Part shown: piece by piece, positions 18,850 to 29,400 of the stretch
Position numbering within the stretch: position 1 is the first letter of the stretch
How the letters are laid out: each line of letters opens with the position of its first letter
Assembly: GCA_017616165.1 (NCBI GenBank)
Contig: JAFZYR010000013.1
Coordinates: forward strand, 1-64,000
Direction: 5' to 3'
Length of the DNA: 64,000 nucleotides
DNA from: Treponema sp.
GTDB lineage: Bacteria; Spirochaetota; Spirochaetia; Treponematales; Treponemataceae
Made by a program: the position numbers and the translations under genes
Notes under the pieces: generated by a model
What the model saw: the letters and a program-made list of their open reading frames with translations, nothing else
Told to the model about the DNA's origin: nothing
Databases searched by the model: none

Positions 18850-20955
18850 TTATCTTACACTGAACAACAAATCTCCGTAGCTTGGGAACGGCCACATCTC
18901 TTTTGGTGTGATTGTTTCAAGCTCGTCGGCGCAAAGGCGCAGTTCGTTCATTGCTGCAAAAACATGCTCGCGGTAGAAGAAGGCTGTCTTGCTGGAGTCT
19001 CCTGCATCTGCAGTTTTCTTTGCTTCCAGAACCTCCTGCTCAAGCTTTTCTGTCTTGTTGTAGATACAGCTTGTAAGGCAGCTAACTTTTTTGAGCATTG
19101 CGCTTTCGTAAGTTGTATCACATTCGCCGCAGGCAGCTTTTTTGAGACCGATTGTTTCTGCCAGCTTGTTAGCATATTTACTTGCAGTTGGCAGAATGTC
19201 TTTTTTGGCCATTTCAAGCATGGTTTCTGCTTCGATGTTGATGATCTTAGAGTAGTTTTCGTTATGAATCTCGAAGCGGCTTGTAAGCTCAACCTTGCTG
19301 TAAACACCAAACTTTTCGAAAATCTTAACGTTCTTTTCGTCAAGAATATGTGGTAAAGCTTCTGGTGTAGACTTAAGGTTGTAAAGTCCGCGTTTCTCTG
19401 CTTCCTTAACCCATGAATCATCATAACCGTTTCCGTTGAAAATAATTCTCTTGTGATCCTTGATAGTCTTAAGAATAAGGTCATGAAGATCTGCCTTGAA
19501 ATCCTTTGACTTTTCAAGAACATCAGCAAACTCACTGAGCTCCTGGGCTACAACAGTGTTCAGGAATACGTTTGCACAGGCAATTGATTCGTTAGAACCA
19601 AGCATACGGAACTCAAACTTGTTTCCGGTAAATGCAAATGGTGAAGTACGGTTGCGGTCTGTTGTATCCTTGTTGAAGTCTGGAAGAACAGTTACACCAA
19701 TCTGCATTTTTTCTTTTTCGTGCTTACCGTAAGGCTTGCCCTGTTCAATGCATTCCAGAATCTCGCTGAGCTCATCACCCAGGAAGATAGAAATGATTGC
19801 AGGAGGAGCCTCGTTTGCTCCAAGACGATGGTCGTTACCGGCAGATGCAACAGAAATACGGAGCAGATCCTGGTATTCATCAACACCCTTGATGATTGCA
19901 CAGAGAAAGAGGAGGAACTGTGCATTCTGATCAGGGGTAGCACCAGGGTCAAGCAGGTTCTTTCCTGTGTTTGTGCTTATAGACCAGTTATTATGTTTAC
20001 CACTTCCGTTTACACCGGCAAATGGTTTTTCATGCAAAAGACATACCATTCCGTGGCGGGCAGCAACCTTACGCATCATTTCCATTGTGAGCTGGTTGTG
20101 GTCACAGGCAAGGTTTGTTGTGCTGAAGATTGGAGCAAGCTCGTGCTGAGCAGGGGCAACTTCGTTATGTTCAGTTTTTGCAAGAATTCCAAGCTTCCAC
20201 AGCTCTTTGTTCAAATCCTTCATGAACTCCTGAACGCGTGGTTTAATCATACCAAAGTAATGATCTTCGAGCTCCTGTCCCTTTGGAGCCTTAGCACCGT
20301 AAAGTGTACGGCCTGTATAAATCAAGTCTTCGCGCTTGTCGTAAACAGATTTATCTACAAGGAAGTATTCCTGTTCAGGTCCAACAGTTGTTTTTACGCT
20401 TGTAACTGCGTCGTTTCCGTCGAACAGTTTAAGAACACGAACTGCCTGCTTGCTGATTGCCTGCATAGAGCGGAGCAATGGAGTCTTTTTATCCAGAGCT
20501 TCACCGGTGTAAGAACAGAAGGCTGTTGGAATACAAAGTGTTCCGTCCTTGATAAAGGCATAGCTGGTCGGATCCCAGGCAGTATAACCGCGGGCTTCGA
20601 AGGTTGCACGAATACCGCCGCTTGGGAAGCTTGAAGCATCAGGTTCTCCCTGAACAAGCTCTTTACCGCTGAACTCCATGATTACACGGCCACCGTCAAC
20701 AGGTTCAATAAAGCTGTCGTGTTTTTCGGCAGTAATACCTGTCAAAGGCTGGAACCAGTGAGTGTAGTGAGTTGCACCCTTTTCGATTGCCCAGTCCTTC
20801 ATTGCATTAGCAACAACAGTAGCAACCGAAGCGTCAAGTTTTTCACCGCCTTCGATAGTTTTCATCAGCTGTTTATAGGTTTCTTTTGGAAGCCTTGCTT
20901 TCATCACAGTCTCATTAAAAACGTTTTCTCCAAAAATTGGTGTTACTTCGTCCAT
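18850..20955 (-). CDS. glnN: Glutamine synthetase type III
   Basis: 701 residues, the size of GSIII (about 700-730), unrelated in length to GlnA. Start at 20955 ([10 protein letters not shown]) is chosen because AAGGAG lies 6 bp upstream. Diagnostic parts include F-x-G-E-x-V-F-N at the N-terminus, [28 protein letters not shown], the glutamate/ATP region [12 protein letters not shown], and [10 protein letters not shown]. It assimilates ammonia at low supply together with the neighbouring transporter. Controlled by its own AAAGAN leader. The 3' end lies 230 bp from amtB, separated by three stem-loops. Confidence 0.95.
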   Translation of the reverse strand: MDEVTPIFGENVFNETVMKARLPKETYKQLMKTIEGGEKLDASVATVVANAMKDWAIEKGATHYTHWFQPLTGITAEKHDSFIEPVDGGRVIMEFSGKELVQGEPDASSFPSGGIRATFEARGYTAWDPTSYAFIKDGTLCIPTAFCSYTGEALDKKTPLLRSMQAISKQAVRVLKLFDGNDAVTSVKTTVGPEQEYFLVDKSVYDKREDLIYTGRTLYGAKAPKGQELEDHYFGMIKPRVQEFMKDLNKELWKLGILAKTEHNEVAPAQHELAPIFSTTNLACDHNQLTMEMMRKVAARHGMVCLLHEKPFAGVNGSGKHNNWSISTNTGKNLLDPGATPDQNAQFLLFLCAIIKGVDEYQDLLRISVASAGNDHRLGANEAPPAIISIFLGDELSEILECIEQGKPYGKHEKEKMQIGVTVLPDFNKDTTDRNRTSPFAFTGNKFEFRMLGSNESIACANVFLNTVVAQELSEFADVLEKSKDFKADLHDLILKTIKDHKRIIFNGNGYDDSWVKEAEKRGLYNLKSTPEALPHILDEKNVKIFEKFGVYSKVELTSRFEIHNENYSKIINIEAETMLEMAKKDILPTASKYANKLAETIGLKKAACGECDTTYESAMLKKVSCLTSCIYNKTEKLEQEVLEAKKTADAGDSSKTAFFYREHVFAAMNELRLCADELETITPKEMWPFPSYGDLLFSVR

Positions 20956-21160
20956 TTTTTGTCTCCTTATATTTTTTCTGGCCAAAAAAAAACGCAACAT
21001 TCTTTGCCTTAGCTCAAGCTTAGGAGTTTACGTAGCAAACTCATTAAGTGAGCGTAGCGAACGTCGCGTCATTGCCGATTGATATTATATGTCGAGAGAG
21101 AGATTCCGAGCCAAATCTTGAGGTACTAGGCCCGGAATGCTCCCGACAAACCTTAAAACA
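20956..21160 (-). other. Long structured 5' leader of glnN downstream of the attenuator
   Basis: About 205 nt without an evident gene. Visible structures include TGTCG/CGACA and ATTCCG/CGGAAT arms closing a ~59-nt element (21090-21148), GAGTTT/AAACTC (about 21022-21040), and an imperfect palindrome CCTTAGCT...AGCTTAGG near 21007-21024. No leader ORF with a ribosome site was recognised. Role unknown; possibly mRNA stability or a second control point. Confidence 0.45.
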
Positions 21161-21201
21161 AAAAAGGTCGCAGAAACACCGTTTCTGCGACCTCTTTGTC
21201 G
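21161..21201 (-). promoter_or_regulatory. ANTAR-type hairpin nested in an attenuator, glnN leader
   Basis: Minus strand: stem CGAC/GTCG (21201-21198 with 21191-21188) closes hexaloop AAAGAG (21197-21192). The terminator pairs AGGTCGCAGAAAC with its complement across a 3-4-nt loop and ends in U6. Most compact member of the family; transcription starts about 10 bases before it. Confidence 0.8.
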
Positions 21202-21213
21202 TTTGTTGGTTTT

Positions 21214-21242
21214 TTTATACAGTTAAAAAAAATATTTGTCAA
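21214..21242 (-). promoter_or_regulatory. Promoter of glnN
   Basis: TTGACA (21242-21237), 17-bp spacer, TATAAA (21219-21214). The remaining 21243-21319 stretch up to dapL is very AT-rich, with a CTGATTT/AAATCAG stem-loop (21271-21301) and nothing else seen. Confidence 0.75.
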
Positions 21243-21319
21243 TATTTTTTTTATTTTTTTTAAATTTTTGCTGATTTTTTATCATTTTTTTGATAAATCA
21301 GCCAATTTTAGGGCATTTT

Positions 21320-22531
21320 TCAGTCCTTCTTTACTGCAGAAAAGGTATTTTTGATTCTTTCTACAGCTTCTTTTGTGCGTTCGCGGCTTCCAAAGCCTGT
21401 AAGACGCAGATAGCCTTCGCCCATTTTTCCAAAGCCGCTTCCTGGAGTTCCAACTACATTGCATTTTGCAAGCAGCTCATCAAAAAATGACCAGCTGGTA
21501 AAGCCCTGAGGTATTTTGAGCCATACATAAGGCGAATTTGTACCTCCAAAAGCATCAAAACCGGCAGCTTTAAGTCCTTCAAAAATTATGCGTGCATTTT
21601 CACGGTAGTAGGAAAGGTTTTCCTGAATCTGCTTTTGTCCTTCTTCGGAATAAACAGCTTCGGCAGCCTTTTGAGTAATGTATGAAACGCCGTTGAATTT
21701 TGTACTTTGACGTCTGAACCACAAGGCATTAAGCTCAACACCTTCAAAAACAAGCTCGTGAGGAACTACTGTATAGCCGCAGCGTACACCGGTAAAGCCT
21801 GCAGTTTTAGAAAAAGAACGCAGCTCTATGGCACAGGCTTTTGCGCCCGGTATTTCGTAAATGGATTTTGGAATATCAGGCTGGGTAATAAAGGCTTCGT
21901 AGGCCGAATCATACAAAATCAGGCTGTTGTGTTCATTTGCATAATCTACCCATTTTTTAAGATAAGCCTTGTCTGCAACTGTTCCGGTAGGATTATTAGG
22001 AAAGCACAGATAGATGATGTCCGGGGCAGCGGCATCTGGCTCAGGAAGCTGTGGTAAAAAATTATTTTGAGCAGAGCAGGGGAGTATAATGATTTTATTT
22101 TTGCGCCCGTTCATTATGTTTGTGTCTACATAAACCGGATATACAGGATCACAGATAGCAACAGTATTGTCTGTGTCAAAAATGTCGCCTATGTTTCCGC
22201 AGTCGGACTTTGCTCCATCAGACAGGAAAATTTCATCAAGCTTAAGGTCAATACCGCGCTTTGTATAATCCCATTCAAGAATCTTCTGGCGAACAAAATC
22301 ATAGCCCTGCTCCGGAGGATAGCCTCTGAAGGTTTTTTCATCGGCCATTTCATCAACTGCCTTGTGCATTGCGTCAATTACAACAGGGCACAGAGGTCTT
22401 GTTACATCACCAATTGAAAGCTTGATTATATCTGCCTCGGGGTGTGCAGCGGCAAATTCCCGTGTTTTTTTATTTACTGTAGAAAAAAGATAGCTTTCTT
22501 CCAAATCCAAAAAGTTCTTATTGATTTTCAT
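21320..22531 (-). CDS. dapL: LL-diaminopimelate aminotransferase
   Basis: 403-residue PLP-dependent fold-type I aminotransferase. It converts tetrahydrodipicolinate directly to LL-diaminopimelate using glutamate. Features: [12 protein letters not shown] near residue 35, the Y-P-P-E-Q-G-Y segment, P-N-N-P-T-G, and the PLP lysine in [10 protein letters not shown] near residue 240. It follows dapF with the overlapping stop-start TAATG, and epimerase and aminotransferase catalyse successive steps, which supports the DapL call over a generic aminotransferase. It supplies meso-DAP or lysine for cell wall and protein. Confidence 0.93.
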   Translation of the reverse strand: MKINKNFLDLEESYLFSTVNKKTREFAAAHPEADIIKLSIGDVTRPLCPVVIDAMHKAVDEMADEKTFRGYPPEQGYDFVRQKILEWDYTKRGIDLKLDEIFLSDGAKSDCGNIGDIFDTDNTVAICDPVYPVYVDTNIMNGRKNKIIILPCSAQNNFLPQLPEPDAAAPDIIYLCFPNNPTGTVADKAYLKKWVDYANEHNSLILYDSAYEAFITQPDIPKSIYEIPGAKACAIELRSFSKTAGFTGVRCGYTVVPHELVFEGVELNALWFRRQSTKFNGVSYITQKAAEAVYSEEGQKQIQENLSYYRENARIIFEGLKAAGFDAFGGTNSPYVWLKIPQGFTSWSFFDELLAKCNVVGTPGSGFGKMGEGYLRLTGFGSRERTKEAVERIKNTFSAVKKD

Positions 22532-23379
22532 TATATTACTCCTGTAAATACTGTTTGTGCAGGTCCGGTCATGTAAACACTGTCGTTTTCATTTCCGCTC
22601 CATTCAATTTCAAGATCGCCGCCAACAAGATGAACGGTTATAGGTGTGCCGGCATCCACAAGCCCGTTTAAGATAGCAGCAACTACTGTGGCGCAGGTTC
22701 CCGTACCGCAGGCAAGAGTTTCTCCGGTACCACGCTCCCAGACACGCATCCAGATTGTGCGTCGGTTTTCAACATAAGCAAATTCGGTGTTTGTGCGCTC
22801 CGGGAAAAAAGCATCGGTTTCAAAATGAGGACCAAGCTGGCATACAGGAAAGTCTGCAGGCTTTTTGTCTATAAAAACAACTGCATGAGGATTTCCCATA
22901 GAAACACAGGTTATTTTATATTCAGTTCCATCAATGGTCAGCGGGTGCATTATAACCTTGTCGTTTGAGTCAAGCTTTACCGGAATTTTTGCAGCTTCTA
23001 AGATTGGTTTTCCCATATCAACACGTGCACAGCAAACCTGGTCGCCCGGGTTTCCGCTTACTATGTTAATATATTTTACAGCGCCCATGGATTCGATTGT
23101 AAATTCACGTTTGTCTGTAAGTCCTTTATCAAACACAAATTTTGCAACACAGCGTATGCCGTTTCCACACATCTGACTTCGGCTTCCGTCTGCATTGTAC
23201 ATTTCCATTTCAAAATCTGCGGCATGTCCCTTTTTTATAAGAATAAGACCGTCGCTGCCAATTCCAAAATGTCTGTCAGAAAGCTTTACGGCAAGAGCAC
23301 TGGCATCAGGTAGATCCTCCTGAGTGCAGTCTACATAGACATAATCATTTCCACAGCCCTGCATTTTTGTAAACTTCAT
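22531..23379 (-). CDS. dapF: Diaminopimelate epimerase
   Basis: 282 residues, typical length. The two catalytic cysteines lie in M-C-G-N-G-I-R-C (near residue 77) and A-C-G-T-G-T-C (near residue 220). The N-terminus F[10 protein letters not shown] is diagnostic. It epimerises LL-DAP to meso-DAP. A TTGACA (23427-23422) with an AT-rich -10 lies upstream and GCGAGG is the ribosome site. It is divergent from carA and lacks the AAAGAN attenuator, so it is probably outside the nitrogen regulon. Confidence 0.96.
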   Translation of the reverse strand: MKFTKMQGCGNDYVYVDCTQEDLPDASALAVKLSDRHFGIGSDGLILIKKGHAADFEMEMYNADGSRSQMCGNGIRCVAKFVFDKGLTDKREFTIESMGAVKYINIVSGNPGDQVCCARVDMGKPILEAAKIPVKLDSNDKVIMHPLTIDGTEYKITCVSMGNPHAVVFIDKKPADFPVCQLGPHFETDAFFPERTNTEFAYVENRRTIWMRVWERGTGETLACGTGTCATVVAAILNGLVDAGTPITVHLVGGDLEIEWSGNENDSVYMTGPAQTVFTGVI

Positions 23380-23478
23380 AATAACCTCGCAAAAAACATT
23401 TTTAATAATTCAACAATTTTTTGTCAATATAGGCTTGGCATTCTGCTGGTAAATCCCTTTATAATCCTCTTATAAATC

Positions 23479-23507
23479 TTGACACAATTCAACTAAAGTT
23501 CTATAAC
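23479..23507 (+). promoter_or_regulatory. Promoter of carA-carB(N)
   Basis: TTGACA (23479-23484), 17-bp spacer, TATAAC (23502-23507). Start of transcription expected near 23514, 8 bases before the leader hairpin. Confidence 0.8.
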
Positions 23508-23521
23508 TAGTTTAGTTTAAA

Positions 23522-23584
23522 GAGCAAAGACGCTCATTCGATTTACCGGTATTGTCGGCAGATGGAATGGGCGTCTTTTTTTTT
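23522..23584 (+). promoter_or_regulatory. ANTAR-type hairpin nested in an attenuator, carA leader
   Basis: Stem GAGC/GCTC (23522-23525 with 23532-23535) closes hexaloop AAAGAC (23526-23531). The terminator pairs AAAGACGCTCATTC (23526-23539) with GAATGGGCGTCTTT (23565-23578) and continues in U to 23584. Sequence outside the loop is unlike the asnB/gltB leaders, so conservation of the two competing folds argues for selection. The carA ribosome site (GAGGTG) begins right after the U-tract. Confidence 0.82.
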
Positions 23585-23593
23585 GAGGTGAAA

Positions 23594-24718
23594 ATGAGTG
23601 ATGCTTATCTTATTCTTGCAGACGGCACAGTGTTTGCAGGCAGGTCTATAGGGGCAAAGGGTAAGGCGTTAGGTGAAACGGTTTTTACCACGGGTATGAC
23701 CGGCTACGTAGAAACTCTTACCGATCCCAGCTATTACGGACAGATTGTAACACAGACTTTTCCCCTTATTGGAAATTACGGTGTAATGACCAGAGACTTT
23801 GAAAGCAAAAAATCCTGGGTACGCGGTTATATTGTCCGTGAGCTTTGTGATAATCCTTCGAACTTCAGGTGTGAGGGAACGCTTGATGATTTTCTTAAGC
23901 AGCAGGGAATTATAGGCATTTGTGGAATAGATACCCGAGCTCTTACCAAAAAGCTCCGCGAAGCCGGCGTTATGAACGGCATGATAATCAGTGGAAAAAC
24001 CGCTCAGGACTTTAAGCCGGACTCTCAGTTACTTGAACAGATAAAATCCTATGCAATTGTTGATGCAGTAAAAATTGTAAATACAGATGAGGGCAAAGAC
24101 CTTACTCCAGGCTTTGAATCTGACCGTTCAGATAAAAAACCGGCAAAAAAAGTTGTTCTCTTTGATTTTGGCGCCAAGGCAAACATTCAGCGCGAGCTTG
24201 AAAAACGCGGCTGCAATGTAAAGGTTGTGCCTTATAACACACCGGCTCAGACAGTTTTAGCTATGGCGCCGGATGGAATAATGCTAAGCAATGGGCCTGG
24301 AGATCCTGCAGAAAATGTTGGAGTCATAGAAGAAATACGAAAGCTTTGTGAATATGGAAAAATCCCGGTTTTTGGAATCTGTCTTGGACACCAGATGCTT
24401 GCACTTGCCCGCGGTGCAAAAACCAGCAAGCTTAAGTACGGTCACCGCGGCGGAAATCATCCGGTAAAGGATACCGGCACGGGGCGTGTTTACATTACAA
24501 GTCAGAACCACGGCTATGCGGTTGAACCGGCAAGTCTTCCGGATTTTGCACGCTTGAGCTTTGTGAACGTAAATGATGAAACCTGCGAAGGCGTAGATTA
24601 TACGGATATTCCGGCCTTTAGTGTTCAGTTTCACCCCGAAGCCTGTGGCGGTCCTCACGATACAAACTTTTTGTTCGATAGATTTTTGAAAATGATGGAG
24701 GAAAATCATGCCTCTTAA
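23594..24718 (+). CDS. carA: Carbamoyl-phosphate synthase small chain
   Basis: 374 residues from the ATG at 23594, which has GAGGTG 3 bp upstream; a longer frame would begin inside the terminator. It hydrolyses glutamine and passes ammonia to CarB. The class I amidotransferase domain has its nucleophile in F-G-I-C-L-G-H-Q near residue 260 and the His/Glu pair in F-H-P-E near the end. N-terminal signatures A-Y-L-I-L-A-D-G and [14 protein letters not shown] are typical. The stop overlaps the carB N-half start by 11 bp. Confidence 0.96.
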   Translation: MSDAYLILADGTVFAGRSIGAKGKALGETVFTTGMTGYVETLTDPSYYGQIVTQTFPLIGNYGVMTRDFESKKSWVRGYIVRELCDNPSNFRCEGTLDDFLKQQGIIGICGIDTRALTKKLREAGVMNGMIISGKTAQDFKPDSQLLEQIKSYAIVDAVKIVNTDEGKDLTPGFESDRSDKKPAKKVVLFDFGAKANIQRELEKRGCNVKVVPYNTPAQTVLAMAPDGIMLSNGPGDPAENVGVIEEIRKLCEYGKIPVFGICLGHQMLALARGAKTSKLKYGHRGGNHPVKDTGTGRVYITSQNHGYAVEPASLPDFARLSFVNVNDETCEGVDYTDIPAFSVQFHPEACGGPHDTNFLFDRFLKMMEENHAS

Positions 24719-26285
24719 TTCGAATATCCATAAAGTAATGATTATAGGCTCAGGACCAATTGTAATAGGTCAGGCAGCAGAATTTGATTATGCGGGAAAC
24801 CAGGCCTGCAAGGCTTTAAAACAGCTGGGGCTTGAGGTTTGTCTTGTAAACTCAAATCCTGCAACTCTTATGACCGATCACGAAATGGCTGATGAGATTT
24901 ATATGGAGCCGCTTACGCTCCGCACTCTTGAGCGCATTATAGAAAAGGAAAAACCGGATTCCCTGCTTTCAACGCTGGGTGGCCAGACCGGACTTACACT
25001 TAGTATGGAGCTTGCAAAATCAGGCTTTCTGGAAAGTCATGGAGTTCAGCTGCTTGGTGCCAAGCCTTTGACAATAGATAAAGCCGAAGACCGCCAGATG
25101 TTCAAGGATACAATGGAGTCTATAGGCGAGCCCTGTATTCCGTCCAAGGTTGTAACAACCTATGAGGATGCGGCCGACTTTGTTCATAATCAGATTGGCT
25201 TTCCGGCAATTATAAGACCAGCCTTTACACTTGGAGGCACCGGCGGCGGTATTGTAAATAACGAGCGTGAGCTTGATGAAATTGCACATAACGGACTTCA
25301 CCGTTCGCCAATACATCAGATTCTTGTAGAAAAATGCATAAGCGGCTGGAAGGAGGTTGAGTTTGAGGTTATGCGCGACTCCAACGGAAACGTTATTACA
25401 GTCTGCTCAATGGAAAACTTTGACCCTGTAGGTGTTCACACCGGCGATTCCATTGTAATTGCTCCAACCGTAACGCTTGCCGATAAGGAATATCAGATGC
25501 TTCGAAGTGCGGCCCTGAATATCATCAGTGCGCTGGAAATTGAAGGCGGCTGTAACTGTCAGTTTGCGCTTAATCCGGACAGCTTTGAATATGCGGTAAT
25601 TGAAGTAAACCCTCGTGTTTCGCGTTCATCGGCTCTTGCAAGTAAGGCAACCGGTTATCCAATTGCAAAGGTTGCAGCGCTTATTGCAGTGGGCTTTACC
25701 CTTGATGAAATACCTAACTTTGTTACTAAAAAGACTAAGGCCTGCTTTGAGCCTGTGCTGGACTATGTAGTTGTAAAAATGCCGAAGTTCCCGTTTGATA
25801 AATTTGTATATGCCGCCCGAAAGCTTGGTACCCAGATGAAGGCAACCGGCGAGGTTATGGCAATAGGACAGAATTTTGAAGAAGCAATCTTAAAGGCTGC
25901 GCGAGGACTTGAGGTTGGCGTAAAGGATTTGAATCTTCCTGCCTTTGAAAAAGAGGGGGATGAAAAAATCCGTGAACGTGTTTCGCAGTGTACAGACCAG
26001 AGAATCTTTGCAATTTATCAGGCACTTAAACGCGGACTGCTTAGTGTTGATGAGATTCACGATATTACAAAAATTGATAAGTGGTTTTTGTACAAGCTGG
26101 AAAATATTGTGAAAATGGAAGCAGGTGCTTTGAGAGATACTTCGAGTGCATCAGAAACCCCGGAATTATTATATCCGCCAAAGTCCTTCAAGATGGTAGA
26201 TACCTGTGCCGGCGAGTTTGATGCAGAGACCCCGTATTTTTATTCTGTTACCTGGGGCCAGAACGAGGCAGAAATTTTTACTTGA
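24708..26285 (+). CDS. carB: Carbamoyl-phosphate synthase large chain, N-terminal half (split gene)
   Basis: 525 residues equal to the carboxyphosphate-forming half of Car[20 protein letters not shown], an ATP-grasp domain with G-G-T-G-G-G-I and [20 protein letters not shown]. It ends after the V-D-T-C-A-G-E-F linker, exactly where the other half begins. The segment between the helical domain and that linker is shorter than usual and contains a degenerate REP-like scar (26137-26163), reading [11 protein letters not shown]. The stop codon overlaps the -35 of the gltB promoter. The C half is at 11420. Confidence 0.93.
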   Translation: MPLNSNIHKVMIIGSGPIVIGQAAEFDYAGNQACKALKQLGLEVCLVNSNPATLMTDHEMADEIYMEPLTLRTLERIIEKEKPDSLLSTLGGQTGLTLSMELAKSGFLESHGVQLLGAKPLTIDKAEDRQMFKDTMESIGEPCIPSKVVTTYEDAADFVHNQIGFPAIIRPAFTLGGTGGGIVNNERELDEIAHNGLHRSPIHQILVEKCISGWKEVEFEVMRDSNGNVITVCSMENFDPVGVHTGDSIVIAPTVTLADKEYQMLRSAALNIISALEIEGGCNCQFALNPDSFEYAVIEVNPRVSRSSALASKATGYPIAKVAALIAVGFTLDEIPNFVTKKTKACFEPVLDYVVVKMPKFPFDKFVYAARKLGTQMKATGEVMAIGQNFEEAILKAARGLEVGVKDLNLPAFEKEGDEKIRERVSQCTDQRIFAIYQALKRGLLSVDEIHDITKIDKWFLYKLENIVKMEAGALRDTSSASETPELLYPPKSFKMVDTCAGEFDAETPYFYSVTWGQNEAEIFT

Positions 26286-26310
26286 CATGAAAAAACAATT
26301 TTACTAATAT
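26282..26310 (+). promoter_or_regulatory. Promoter of gltB-gltD-purF
   Basis: TTGACA (26282-26287), 17-bp spacer, TAATAT (26305-26310), overlapping the carB N-half stop codon. Transcription should start near 26317. Confidence 0.8.
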
Positions 26311-26330
26311 AAAAACCAATATAAACAAAT

Positions 26331-26400
26331 TACGGCAAAGAGGTCGTAGATAAAATTTCGCAGCTTTTGCGAGATTATGTCTACGGCCTCTTTTCGTTTT
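26331..26400 (+). promoter_or_regulatory. ANTAR-type hairpin nested in an attenuator, gltB leader
   Basis: Stem TACGGC/GTCGTA (26331-26336 with 26343-26348) closes hexaloop AAAGAG (26337-26342). The terminator pairs AAAGAGGTCGTAGA (26337-26350) with TCTACGGCCTCTTT (26380-26393; one G-U pair), followed by a U-rich tail broken by CG. Its tip is UUUCGC/GCGAGA, the same stem as in the asnB terminator but with a different loop. Confidence 0.82.
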
Positions 26401-26427
26401 AACCTGATTTTCAGTGAGGTACGGAAA

Positions 26428-29400
26428 ATGCAGAAGCAGAGAACTTTATACGAACCATCCTTTGAGCATGATAACTGTGGTATTGGTGCGGTTGTAAATA
26501 TAGACGGCAGTAAAACCCATGCAATCGTTGATAATGCATTGAGCATTGTAGAAAAGCTTGAGCACCGTGCAGGAAAGGATGCCAGCGGAGAGACCGGAGA
26601 CGGAGTTGGTATTCTTGTACAGATTAGCCACGATTTTTTTAAGAAGGCTGCCGCAGATTTAGTTGGTTCACTTGGCGAACGCGAATACGGAATTGGTCAG
26701 TTCTTTTTTCCGTCGGATTACGATTCTGAAAAAGAGCGTTTTGAAAAATGTTGTAAGGATGAAGGACTTAAATTTCTTGGATGGCGTAAGGTTCCGGTAA
26801 ATGCAGACGTCCTTGGAAAAAAGGCACGAGAATGCATGCCTCAGATCTGGCAGTGCTTTATTGAAAAGCCTGCTGACTGTTCAAAGGGGCTGGATTTTGA
26901 CCGTAAGCTTTATATTTTAAGACGTGAATTTGAAAAGGGCCCTTCGAAAATCCCAGAGACCCCGGAGGTTTCAACTTATGTCTGTTCCCTAAGCAGCAGA
27001 ACAATTGTTTACAAGGGAATGTTCCTGGTTCACGAGCTGCGTACCTTTTATGATGACCTGCAGTCTGCTGAATATGCTTCTAGCCTTGCGATTGTGCATT
27101 CACGCTTTTCTACAAACACACAGCCAAGCTGGAAGCGTGCTCATCCAAACCGCTTTATTGCACACAACGGAGAAATTAATACAATCCGCGGTAATGTAGA
27201 CCGCATGCTTGCTCGCGAAGAAACAATTGCTTCTTCAACCCTTAATGCTGCCGAACTTCATAAGGTTTTGCCGGCTGTAGATACCACAGGTTCAGACTCT
27301 GCAATGCTCGACAATACCCTTGAGTTTCTTTTGATGAACGGTGTGTCTCTGCCGCTTGCAGTTATGATGTGTATTCCTGAGCCGTGGAAGCACGACGACA
27401 ACATGCCGCAGAATAAAAAGGATTTTTATCACTACTGGGCAACCATGATGGAAAGCTGGGATGGTCCTGCCGCAATCCTCTTTAGCGATGGAGATCTTCT
27501 TGGCGCAACCCTTGACCGAAACGGACTTCGCCCGAGCCGCTATTATATTACAAAGGATAATATGCTCATTCTTTCTAGTGAGGTTGGCGTTCTTGATATT
27601 CCTGAAGAAAATATAAAGATTAAATCAAGACTTCAGCCGGGAAGAATCCTTTTGGTAGATACAGTTCAGAAAAAAATCATTACAGATGATGAATGCAAGA
27701 CTGAATATGCTTCTGCCTATCCTTATGGTGAATGGCTTGATATGAACCTTGTTCATCTTGCCGACCTGAAAATTCCAAATAAAAAAATACCTGTAAGTAC
27801 ACAGGAAGAACGCAATATTTTGTACCGTGCCTTTGGCTGGAATTACGAGGATGTAAACGAGATGATTCTGCCTATGGCAAAAACCGGTGTTGAACCGACT
27901 GCCAGTATGGGTGTAGACACACCTCTTGCGGTAATGAGCGAAAAGCATCCAAGCCTTTTCAGTTATTTTAAGCAGCTTTTTGCACAGGTAACTAATCCGC
28001 CGATTGACAGTCTGCGTGAAAAAATTGTTACCGATACTACGGTTTATCTTGGAAAGGACGGAAACCTTCTTGAGCCAGTTGCCAGAAACTGCCGCGTGCT
28101 TGAAATAAATAATCCAATTTTGACAGGAACAGATTTAATTAAAATTGCGGCCCTGAATCAGCCGGGCTTAAAGACAAGAACAGTTTCCATTCTGTTTAAG
28201 GAAAATCTTGAGGCTGCACTCGACAAGCTTTTTGCCCAGATTGATGAAGCCTATGCCGACGGCTACAACATCATCATTTTGAGTGACCGCGGTGTAGATA
28301 AAGCTCACGCTGCCATTCCAGCCATTCTTGCAGTAAGTGCAGTAGAGCAGTATTTGATCCGTACAAAAAAGCGTACGGCAATTTCAATCATCCTTGAAAC
28401 CGCAGAGGTTCGCGATGTTCATCAATCTGCAATGTGCCTTGGCTACGGTGCACGTGCAATTAATCCGTATCTGGCACACGAAGCAATTGCAGAGCTCATA
28501 GATCAGAAGATTCTGGACAAGGATTATCATGCTGCTATTGATGATTACAACAAGGCAATAATGAACGGAATTGTAAAGATTGCAGCCAAGATGGGTATTT
28601 CTACAATTCAGTCATATCAGAGTGCGCAGATTTTTGAAGCAGTTGGAATTGCTGCCGATGTTACCCAGAAATATTTTACAAACACAGTAAGCCGTGTTGG
28701 TGGAATTGGCCTTAAGGAAATAGAAGAGGATGTGCGCTACCATCACGATCAGGGCTTTGACCCTTCGGGACTTACAGTAAATACACATCTTGATTCCTTC
28801 GGAAAGCATAAGTTCCGTCGTGGACCTCAGGCCGAAAGCCATCTTTATAATCCGGAAACAATTGTGGCCTTGCAGCAGGCAACCCACAACAAGGATTATG
28901 CACGCTTTAAGGAATACACAGCGCTTGTTGACGATAATGCACATCCGCACACCCTTCGTGCCATGCTTGATTTTGATTTTGCAAAGGACGGCGGTATTTC
29001 AATTGACGAGGTTGAGGGCGTAGAAGAAATTGTAAAGCGCTTTAAGACTGGTGCTATGTCCTACGGTTCAATCAGTGAAGAAGCTCATAAGTGTATGGCT
29101 GCCGCAATGAACCATCTGCACGGAAAATCAAACAGCGGAGAGGGCGGTGAAAAGCCTGAACGCCTTGGTACTGAATATAACAGTGCAATCAAGCAGGTTG
29201 CCAGCGGCCGCTTTGGTGTAACCGAAGAATATCTTTTGAGTGCCAATGAGATTCAGATTAAAATGGCACAGGGTGCAAAGCCTGGTGAGGGTGGACATCT
29301 TCCTGGTAAAAAGGTTTATCCGTGGATTGCAAAAACACGTTATGCAACTCCGGGAGTAGCTCTTATTTCGCCGCCACCACATCATGATATTTACTCAATC

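Noticed and set aside
21221-21252. A-tract/T-tract inverted repeat upstream of glnN as a fourth nested hairpin unit
   Set aside because: It lacks outer arms and coincides with the -35 region; probably AT-rich chance.
26260-26336. First hairpin of a canonical two-hairpin ANTAR motif upstream of gltB
   Set aside because: The region upstream of the AAAGAG hairpin is almost pure A/T and lies within or before the promoter; no stem with an A1/G4 loop could be drawn. The same holds at asnB, carA and glnN.
15000-26400. T-box, glutamine riboswitch or classical peptide attenuation at the nitrogen leaders
   Set aside because: No T-box sequence, no glnA-type riboswitch core, and four of the five leaders have no leader ORF. 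The shared feature is the AAAGAN hairpin nested in the terminator.
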